Of a DNA stretch of 64,000 bases, positions 58,144-64,000 are shown one piece after another (position 1 is the first letter of the stretch; the number at the start of each line of letters is the position of its first letter). A program made the translations under genes and the position numbers. The stretch covers positions 62,001 through 126,000 of the forward strand of contig NZ_JAIVFW010000012.1 in the NCBI RefSeq assembly GCF_020829595.1. The letters run 5' to 3'. A model generated the notes under the pieces. It was not told where the DNA came from. It saw only the letters and a program-made list of their open reading frames with translations, and made no database searches. This stretch comes from Nostoc sp. CHAB 5844. Its GTDB lineage: Bacteria; Cyanobacteriota; Cyanobacteriia; Cyanobacteriales; Nostocaceae.

Positions 58144-58779
58144 CTATGCCGCAATTTGTTCACGAACTTGCGAAACAAAATTAGACAGGATTTGCAATCC
58201 TATATTAGAGGATTTTTCTGGGTGAAATTGCACTGCCATCAGGTTTTCTTTGGCAATGGCTGCTGTGATGGTTTGAGTACCGTGGGTTACAGTTGCAGCC
58301 CGAACTTGCGGATCAGTTGGGTCAACATAATAGGAATGCACAAAATAAACCCAAGGGTTGGCTGGTAAATGCTCCCATAAAATGCTTTTTGGTTGAGTCA
58401 GTTGCAGTTGATTCCAACCCATGTGCGGAATTGTAATTCCTGGTTCATGCTGAAATCTGCGGACTTTTCCCTGAATAATTCCTAGCCCTGGTTGGGTTCC
58501 TTCGGCACTTGATTCAAACAAAATTTGCAATCCTAAACAAATTCCTAAGAAAGGTTTACCAGATGATATCGCGTCTTTTATTGGTTGTTCTAAATTACGT
58601 TCTCTTAAATGTTGCACTGCGGGATCAAATGCGCCAACTCCTGGCAATACTACTGCATCTGCCAAAGATATCTCTTTAGCAGAATCTGTAATCTTAGGAG
58701 TTGCCCCAGCTTTTTCTATGCCTTTACAGACTGAGTGCAAATTTCCCATGTCGTAATCTACGACTGCAATAACTGGCAT
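58144..58779 (-). CDS. hisH: Imidazole glycerol phosphate synthase, glutaminase subunit
   Basis: 211 residues. Class I glutamine amidotransferase: VVDYDMGNLHSV at the start, catalytic Cys in KPFLGICLGLQILFE, and the His-Glu pair of VQFHPEKS near the end. It supplies ammonia to HisF for histidine (and AICAR) synthesis. AAGGAGCAGG precedes the ATG at a good distance. No other his gene is next to it, as is usual in cyanobacteria. Confidence 0.95.
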   Translation of the reverse strand: MPVIAVVDYDMGNLHSVCKGIEKAGATPKITDSAKEISLADAVVLPGVGAFDPAVQHLRERNLEQPIKDAISSGKPFLGICLGLQILFESSAEGTQPGLGIIQGKVRRFQHEPGITIPHMGWNQLQLTQPKSILWEHLPANPWVYFVHSYYVDPTDPQVRAATVTHGTQTITAAIAKENLMAVQFHPEKSSNIGLQILSNFVSQVREQIAA

Positions 58780-58837
58780 TGACCTGCTCCTTGTAAATTT
58801 ATTATGGAGGGTTTTTCTATTTTAAATAATAATTCTA

Positions 58838-59350
58838 ATGAAGAAAAGAATTCTATTAACTTCTTTTGACACTTGGTTAAGCGATCAACAGTCAAATTCA
58901 TCGGATGATTTATTACAAGAAGTGAGTAAAGTTGAGTCGCTCCTCCACGATTTAAATTTTCTCCGGCTGTTACCTGTAGATGTGATGCTGGCTAGTTCCT
59001 GGGTAATTCAAAAAATTGAGGAGTTGCAACCAGATTACATTATCTGTTGTGGCATGGCTGCCAGTCGCCAGCGATTAAGTGTAGAGGTGGGTGCTAATCA
59101 AGGCGAAATTTTTTTGCCGACAGTAGTTAATTTAGAAAAATTGGTTTTGGGAACAGTAGCAACTGATATTAGTAAGGACTGCGGTAAATTTGTTTGCGAA
59201 GGTCTTTATTATGCAGTTCTCGACTATCTACAGCAATATCAACTGACAACTCGTTGTATATTTGTTCACGTTCCGATTTTAAATCAAGAAAATTTGCTGG
59301 CTATTCTTGCCGATTTTTTATTAATTATTCACAATTTGGCACTCGCATAA
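58838..59350 (+). CDS. Peptidase C15-like (pyroglutamyl peptidase-like) protein
   Basis: 170 residues, shorter than the usual ~200-215 of the family. The strand-turn ILLTSFDTWL matches the PCP start ILLTGFEPF; PDYIICCGMAASRQRLSVEVGAN matches the Glu-bearing block; CGKFVCEGLYYAV carries the catalytic Cys; IFVHVP carries the catalytic His. The family removes N-terminal pyroglutamate in the cytosol. The GFxPF motif is changed, so specificity may differ. Divergent from hisH; 40 bases before the DUF3370 gene. Confidence 0.78.
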   Translation: MKKRILLTSFDTWLSDQQSNSSDDLLQEVSKVESLLHDLNFLRLLPVDVMLASSWVIQKIEELQPDYIICCGMAASRQRLSVEVGANQGEIFLPTVVNLEKLVLGTVATDISKDCGKFVCEGLYYAVLDYLQQYQLTTRCIFVHVPILNQENLLAILADFLLIIHNLALA

Positions 59351-59390
59351 AATGGTGTGCGTCTTTTAGGAAAAATAGTTACCTAAGTAT

Positions 59391-60749
59391 ATGTTGTCAT
59401 CTTTACTCAGCTTACTGATTGCCCAAACAACACCTCCCACACCACCACTCGAAGAAGTTGTCCAACAGCAACAAGTTTTACCTTTACCAGGAAAGTTAGA
59501 TTCTGTGCCAACTTTTAATAGCAATAGTCCAGAATTGGTTTTGAAAGAAGGGATTTTACTGTCTACTTTTCCAGGGGATGGCAAAAAAGTACCAACCGCA
59601 CATTTGAATTATCTTTTTCGGGGACGATTTGATATTTTTGCTCACCATGTTGCTAAAGCTGACCCACCAGAAAATTTGCGATCGCTTTACCTCGGTATAA
59701 TTCTACATAACCCAACTACGCAACCAGTCACAGTCAATATATTGCAAGCGGCGAGTTATTTAAGTCAACCAGATGCACCGTTTATTGAGTTACCGCCGTT
59801 TGTTGAAGATCCTTCAGGTAAACTATTTGCCGGGCCAGGCGATCGCGTCATGTCTGATATTCTTAGAGGTAGACGACAAGCAATTTTCCCGGCACAAATT
59901 GTGCTTGCACCACAGCAAAGTCAGATGTTACTGAATCTGCCAATTCCGGTGCAGGGGTTAACACCGCCTTTAAATGGTCGGTCTACATTAATGCGGTTGC
60001 GGAGTAATGGCAAAGTCTACGCAGCTAGTTTAGCGATGTTTGCCAAAAATAATGCTGATGGCAGTGAACGTGCGCCGACTTTAGCAGAATGGCAAAATTT
60101 ATTAGATAATGGAGAGTTGTCCACGCCAAGAGATAAAACACCTACTCCCTTAGAAGATACTGGTAAGCCAAGAATTTATGGACGAGTAGCGGGAGTTGTC
60201 GGTGGTTCCTATTGGAAAGCATTTATAGTAGATAGTCCCAAAGCCAGATTTTTGACAATTCCCCAGCCTGGACAAGCTGTTTCTTATGCGCTGAGTACCT
60301 TGCATGGTGGCACTTTAGGAACTAATCAAATTCAGAGTGCGCCGATGTTAGCACGTTACCCTGACACTGCATATCGCGCTCATGGCAACTACGGAATTCA
60401 ATACAACTTGAAGTTACCGCTATATAACAACACATCCAGTCCAAAAACCGTGGCTGTCGCTATGCAAACTCCAATTAAAGAAGATCAGCTAGTTAAACCT
60501 GGACTGCGCTTTTTTAGTACCCCAGCACGCCAAACATTCTTTCGAGGAAGTGTGCGGGTACGTTACAAAGATGATAAAGGTATGCCGCAAACCAAGTTTG
60601 TGCATTTAGTGCAGAAGCGGGGTCAACCAGGAGAACCACTGGTAGTATTGAATATGAAAGCAAGCGATCGCAGATTAGTCGAAGTAGACTTTCTCTATCC
60701 CCCTGATGCTACCCCACCACAAGTATTAACTGTGTCAACGCAAAGATGA
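59391..60749 (+). CDS. DUF3370 protein, probably secreted
   Basis: 452 residues. The start MLSSLLSLLIAQTTPPTPPLEE may be a short signal peptide or part of one. The long beta-rich body (PFVEDPSGKLFAGPGDRVMSDILRGRR, ALSTLHGGTLGTNQIQSAPMLARYPDTAYRAHGNYG, VRVRYKDDKGMPQTKFVHLVQKRGQPGEPL) is, in my reading, DUF3370, a cyanobacterial family of unknown function. It follows the C15-like gene closely and may be cotranscribed. A hairpin terminator lies at 60761. Confidence 0.82.
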   Translation: MLSSLLSLLIAQTTPPTPPLEEVVQQQQVLPLPGKLDSVPTFNSNSPELVLKEGILLSTFPGDGKKVPTAHLNYLFRGRFDIFAHHVAKADPPENLRSLYLGIILHNPTTQPVTVNILQAASYLSQPDAPFIELPPFVEDPSGKLFAGPGDRVMSDILRGRRQAIFPAQIVLAPQQSQMLLNLPIPVQGLTPPLNGRSTLMRLRSNGKVYAASLAMFAKNNADGSERAPTLAEWQNLLDNGELSTPRDKTPTPLEDTGKPRIYGRVAGVVGGSYWKAFIVDSPKARFLTIPQPGQAVSYALSTLHGGTLGTNQIQSAPMLARYPDTAYRAHGNYGIQYNLKLPLYNNTSSPKTVAVAMQTPIKEDQLVKPGLRFFSTPARQTFFRGSVRVRYKDDKGMPQTKFVHLVQKRGQPGEPLVVLNMKASDRRLVEVDFLYPPDATPPQVLTVSTQR

Positions 60750-60760
60750 TTTTTTGATTT

Positions 60761-60787
60761 TAGAGATGTTGTAATCCAACATCTCTA
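60761..60787 (+). terminator. Hairpin terminator after the DUF3370 gene
   Basis: TAGAGATGTTG, loop TAATC, CAACATCTCTA; a relative of the perfect palindrome at 3321. No long T run follows. Confidence 0.6.
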
Positions 60788-60835
60788 CTTAATTCTAAAA
60801 CAAATATAATAGTCCTTAATCATTCGTAAATAATA

Positions 60836-60868
60836 ATATCCCCAACTTCTTTGAGAAATCGGAGATCT
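60836..60868. terminator. 33-nt hairpin (family copy 5, most diverged)
   Basis: ATATCCCCAACTTCTTTGAGAAATCGGAGATCT pattern, given here only by its core ACTTCTT...AGAAAT. Lies 36 bases beyond the stop of the methyltransferase gene on the minus strand. Confidence 0.5.
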
Positions 60869-60903
60869 GAGCAAGAGCGATTTTCACAAATCAAATAAGA
60901 TTG

Positions 60904-61761
60904 CTAGAGTTTCTCTCCATAAAAGACCCCATAAGCTGCCAATCCAGATTTTACTAACTTATATTGCAAAATGCCTGCTTGATTATTTTTTTCTAGAATT
61001 TCTAATGTGCGCGATTTTGGTTTAAACAGTTTAAAAATTCGTTTGAAAGGATAAATAAATCTACACATATTATACATCATAATAGCTGAAGGTAGAATGG
61101 CTTGTGTTTTATCCCAAAATTTTATATGTTGAAAGCCAACTTGCTCCAGATGACCTTTAAAATCGCTAACTTTAGCAAAATTGGGTACTACCCATCCTTC
61201 ATTCAACATTCTCATCATTTCTGCTTCGGCTGCATTTTTTAATTCTCGGTTTTGGAAGCCATCTGCAACTATTATTTTTCCACCACTTTTAAGTAATCTA
61301 AATGCTTCTTGCAAAAAGTCTGCTTTATTCTCAGCATAACAGACGCTTTCGAGTCCCCAAACAATATCAAATGATTTATCTGAAAATCCTGTGTCTAAAA
61401 AGTTTTTTAATTTAAAATCTACAAGATGCTCTACTTGATTAGCTTTTGCCAACCTTTTAGCTTCTTGTATTTGCTTCTCGCTAATTGTAATTCCAATCAC
61501 ATTAGCCTGAAAGTTTTTAGCTAACCAAATTGTGCTGCCACCTACTCCACAGCCTGCATCTAAAACAGTATCGCCTGGTTGAATTTTTAATTGATTTGCC
61601 AAAAATTTATTAGTATTTATTAGTGATTCGCTAAAATTTTTAGTGTCTTTTTCCCAAAAGCCATAATGTAGAGCATAACTTTCGGAATTACGATACCAGT
61701 ATTTCTGGTATATAGGTAAAGTCTGGTCATAGTATTGAGACACTGTTTCCGTAATATTCAT
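60904..61761 (-). CDS. SAM-dependent methyltransferase (tocopherol/sterol methyltransferase-like)
   Basis: 285 residues. Class I methyltransferase with VLDAGCGVGGSTIWLAKNF near residue 66, ITISEKQIQEAKRLA, FDIVWGLESVCYAENK and GGKIIVADGF. The opening (VSQYYDQTLPIYQKYW...ALHYGFWEKDTKNFSESL) resembles the gamma-tocopherol and sterol-24-C methyltransferase group, which act on membrane lipids or small molecules. The C-terminal ~90 residues include a basic, partly hydrophobic stretch (MMYNMCRFIYPFKRIFKLFKPK). The substrate is not assignable. Monocistronic. Confidence 0.8.
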   Translation of the reverse strand: MNITETVSQYYDQTLPIYQKYWYRNSESYALHYGFWEKDTKNFSESLINTNKFLANQLKIQPGDTVLDAGCGVGGSTIWLAKNFQANVIGITISEKQIQEAKRLAKANQVEHLVDFKLKNFLDTGFSDKSFDIVWGLESVCYAENKADFLQEAFRLLKSGGKIIVADGFQNRELKNAAEAEMMRMLNEGWVVPNFAKVSDFKGHLEQVGFQHIKFWDKTQAILPSAIMMYNMCRFIYPFKRIFKLFKPKSRTLEILEKNNQAGILQYKLVKSGLAAYGVFYGEKL

Positions 61762-62065
61762 TTTATTTATGAAAACTAAAAGGTAAGTAATTACAGCAAT
61801 AAAAACCTCATATAAATAAAGTTATAATGAAGCTTTATTTGTTACTACAAATTAACAAAACCATTTTAAATCAGACCATAGAATAAATACTTAGACAGTA
61901 GTTTAAAGCAAAACGTAATTAGCGTAAATTTACAGTTGACTTATATAATAAATATCAGTGGAAGAAGATTGTTGTGAACAAAATTTTTTAATTAGTAGTC
62001 TAAATTTGATTTACTCACAAAGGTTTTATCTGAAGAAGAATTCAGAAGTCATACCATTCACTTTA
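61762..62065. other. AT-rich spacer, nothing recognised
   Basis: About 300 bases upstream of the methyltransferase gene. No repeat or hairpin stands out; it should carry that gene's promoter. Confidence 0.5.
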
Positions 62066-62139
62066 GATCCCCCAAAAGCCCCCTTTTTAAGGGGGCTTTT
62101 GAGACATTTTTCCCGTAAAAAGGGGGGTTAGGTGGGATC
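62066..62139. repeat. GATCCCCC hairpin element
   Basis: Contains AAAAGCCCCC/GGGGGCTTTT (62074-62100) and outer GATCCCCC/GGTGGGATC arms. The core resembles the inside of the MITE at 7754-7899. Confidence 0.6.
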
Positions 62140-62141
62140 AA

Positions 62142-62231
62142 TAGACCTCTTGCATAAATATTTTTTGTCTCACGCAAAGGCGCAAAGGCGCAAAGAAAAG
62201 AGCGCAAATAACGACTTTTGCAAGAGGTCTA
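62142..62231. mobile_element. MITE-like element, 90 bp, 13-bp perfect inverted ends
   Basis: TAGACCTCTTGCA at the left and TGCAAGAGGTCTA at the right are exact reverse complements. Inside are CGCAAAGG repeats. It abuts the GATCCCCC element, so one may have inserted next to the other. Confidence 0.7.
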
Positions 62232-62346
62232 ATAAGTACTAAAAATCACAACCAACCACTTTTCAAACATCCTCTTAGTGGGTTCAACAGAATTTGGATA
62301 TTTTGCATCACATGAACTGTTATTTATAATCAGCAAAGCAGAGTTC

Positions 62347-62961
62347 TCAGTCAACACGTTGAATGCCAATATGTTGCGTAAAGACGTACCAATCTTTTGA
62401 GAAACCTTTAAATTCAATATCTTTCAGACTAAATTTGATATGATTATCCTGAAGCTGAAATTTCACACTATTATTAGTATCTGGCTTGTCAGTTAATAAA
62501 ATTAATTCTGTACCTGCTGGAATTGCTTGCTTGGATTGATCATTAAGCACCTTAGAATCTACAGGTTGGCGTTTAATTATGGTATCTGCATTAAACACCA
62601 GTTTCAGAAAACCTTGTTGATTACCTACTGACTGGCGATCTACAGTAAAAATTACTGTATCCTTTGCTTGTTGTTTAGTTGCGATCGCCTGAATAGTCTG
62701 TACAGGATTAATTGCATCTTGGATTATTTTGGCGTGGTTAGCAAAAGCAAACCAGTTAGTACTAAAACCTTTCAATTGAATATCTTCTAAAGATAATTTA
62801 TAGTGGTCAGAATTGCTGGCCGGTATTTCGTAAGATTTCAATACAAGTAGTGTGCCAATGGGAATCTTTTGCTGCTTGGTACTGGGTAATTGACTTGATT
62901 GCACTGGTTCTTGTTTAAGAATTGTATCCTGGATAAACAGAATGCGGTTTAAGGTAGCCAT
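62347..62961 (-). CDS. Two-repeat protein of unknown function
   Basis: 204 residues made of two copies of one ~75-residue unit. Unit 1 (about 4-85): DTILKQEPVQSSQL...KIPIGTLLVLKSYEIP...KLSLEDIQLKGFSTNWFAF. Unit 2 (about 118-200): DTIIKRQPVDSKVL...AIPAGTELILLTDKP...KFSLKDIEFKGFSKDWYVF. Each looks like a small SH3-like beta barrel. No signal peptide. In cyanobacteria similar units precede cell-wall or peptidase domains, but none is here. Role unknown. Confidence 0.7.
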   Translation of the reverse strand: MATLNRILFIQDTILKQEPVQSSQLPSTKQQKIPIGTLLVLKSYEIPASNSDHYKLSLEDIQLKGFSTNWFAFANHAKIIQDAINPVQTIQAIATKQQAKDTVIFTVDRQSVGNQQGFLKLVFNADTIIKRQPVDSKVLNDQSKQAIPAGTELILLTDKPDTNNSVKFQLQDNHIKFSLKDIEFKGFSKDWYVFTQHIGIQRVD

Positions 62962-63191
62962 ATTTTCGCCCTGAAAACTTATACCAAGTTATACAATATG
63001 AGACTCAACCTCTGCGGCTAGAATTCTTAATTTTAGGCTTAGTCTTATATTTGACAAATCTGTAACATCACTTCCAGATGGTTGCTATATTGCAAATTAT
63101 CGCAAACATTGTCAAGAAGCATCAAATCATGAGAAAATCTCCAGACTATAAAAAACTTTGCTACATACAGTTTTAACTAATTGGGTGTGTC
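62962..63191. other. Divergent spacer, nothing recognised
   Basis: 230 bases between the two-repeat gene and the substrate-binding protein gene; no repeat, hairpin or clear promoter was found. Confidence 0.45.
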
Positions 63192-64000
63192 GTGAGAAAC
63201 ATAAATTATTGGAGATTACGCATAAGGCGAGTGCTGACTCAGATTATTGGCAATGACTCCAGAGGTTTTTTACCTTTAGCAAAGCTACTTGGAGCAATTG
63301 CCCTTGTGGCACTCCCACTGATAATTTGTATTAGCTTGGTGTTTCGTCACCAACAGCCAGCAGATAACTCTCCTATTCAGATTGCACTAGCAGCACCCTT
63401 AACTGGTCAAGAAATGGAAGCTGGTCAAGAAATGGTGCAGAGTGTCCAAATGTATTTGGATATGGTTAATCAGGAAGGCGGAATTAACGGACATCCGCTT
63501 AAGTTACTATCATTTGATGATGCAGCAGATAAAAAAGTAGCAAAAGCCAGAGCGCCAGAGATAGTAGCAAGTCCAGCTGTTGTTTTACTGGGACATCGTA
63601 GTTCATCACCATCAGCCACAGCAGGAAAAATATATGGAGCAGCTCATTTACCTGCAATTACAGGAACATCCAATGATGATGAAGTAACTCTAGAGAACCC
63701 TTATTACTTTCGTGCTACCTATACACGGTCATTACTTTATAGGATATTTACTATTTATTTTCAGCAGGTACTAAAATTTCCAAATGTCAGCATTATTCAA
63801 TATGATGCTTATGGTGAAAAGCTGGCACAGGATTTTACTAAGGCTTTTACAAGTAATGGTGGCATAGTTAAACATTTATGGGGAATTGATCCTCAAAAAA
63901 CAACCCAGTCAATTCAGCAAATTGTTGAGGAATTAGTGGCTGATCCTGATGCTGGAGTTGTTTATTTGGCGATGAGAGGTGAAGAACAAGCAGAAAAACT
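63192..64000 (+). CDS. ABC-type branched-chain amino acid substrate-binding protein fold (N-terminal part)
   Basis: Open from GTG 63192 to the window edge (269 codons). Residues ~30-52 form one membrane helix (LLGAIALVALPLIICISLVF), then a type 1 periplasmic-binding fold: IQIALAAPLTGQEMEAGQEMVQSVQMYLDMVNQEGGINGHPLKLLSFDD, VVLLGHRSSSPSATAGKIYGAAHLPAITGTSNDD, YYFRATYTRS. It resembles LivJ-type proteins, but a single uncleaved anchor and a long N-terminus suggest a membrane-bound sensor or receptor. GQEMEAGQEM is a short internal duplication. The rest is outside the window. Confidence 0.82.
   Translation, partial: MRNINYWRLRIRRVLTQIIGNDSRGFLPLAKLLGAIALVALPLIICISLVFRHQQPADNSPIQIALAAPLTGQEMEAGQEMVQSVQMYLDMVNQEGGINGHPLKLLSFDDAADKKVAKARAPEIVASPAVVLLGHRSSSPSATAGKIYGAAHLPAITGTSNDDEVTLENPYYFRATYTRSLLYRIFTIYFQQVLKFPNVSIIQYDAYGEKLAQDFTKAFTSNGGIVKHLWGIDPQKTTQSIQQIVEELVADPDAGVVYLAMRGEEQAEK

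Overview
The window is chromosomal DNA from a filamentous, probably heterocyst-forming cyanobacterium (Nostocales type). Evidence: genes of oxygenic photosynthesis and pigment synthesis (chlM, petG, cytochrome cM, crtD), very frequent HIP1 octamers (GCGATCGC), many heptanucleotide STRR repeats, and an RNase P RNA with an STRR insert in its P12 arm, a trait of heterocyst formers. Genes are mostly single or in short runs, separated by repeat-rich spacers.

Layout. 1-3.7 kb: a partial TPR gene, a fused antitoxin/PIN remnant between direct repeats, a 21-bp tandem array, an Rpn-type nuclease, a small conserved protein with a good promoter and leader hairpin, and thioredoxin. 3.9-10 kb: fabG, a WecA/MraY-type sugar-phosphate transferase, CIRCE-controlled groL, corA and an unknown protein. 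10.0-12.85 kb: rnpB, split by a complete group II intron that encodes a reverse transcriptase/maturase/HNH protein. 13-19.6 kb: rnc, a secreted beta-helix protein, small conserved proteins and crtD. 19.7-29 kb: a five-gene minus-strand operon of glycosyltransferases, a HepA/MsbA-type exporter and a 1.2-kilo-residue glycosyltransferase/methyltransferase/NodB-like deacetylase fusion, probably for an exported glycan or glycolipid. 29.7-39.4 kb: M16 peptidase, fructosamine kinase, small membrane proteins, Uma2, chlM, eno, argC, ribBA. 39.4-47.5 kb: secreted proteins, a large metzincin protease, a di-haem peroxidase-like protein and an EamA transporter, with several MITE-like repeats between them. 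47.9-56.3 kb: msrB, small stress-type proteins (ChaB, PPOX fold), a DUF5132 protein upstream of a P2A-type cation ATPase, an unusual metK and a PpiC-type isomerase. 56.4-64 kb: cytM and petG (divergent), rsmD, hisH, a peptidase-C15-like protein, a DUF3370 protein, a methyltransferase, a two-repeat unknown protein and the start of an ABC-type substrate-binding protein.

The most striking feature is the rnpB gene interrupted in its P13 loop by an apparently intact group II intron. Joining the exons restores the conserved hairpin exactly, so this cell should need RNA splicing to make RNase P unless a second rnpB exists elsewhere. A second theme is the reach of repeats: STRRs abut the start codons of at least four genes, form hairpins between convergent genes, sit inside rnpB, and have entered reading frames. 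Five copies of a fixed-length 33-nt hairpin are also scattered through the window.
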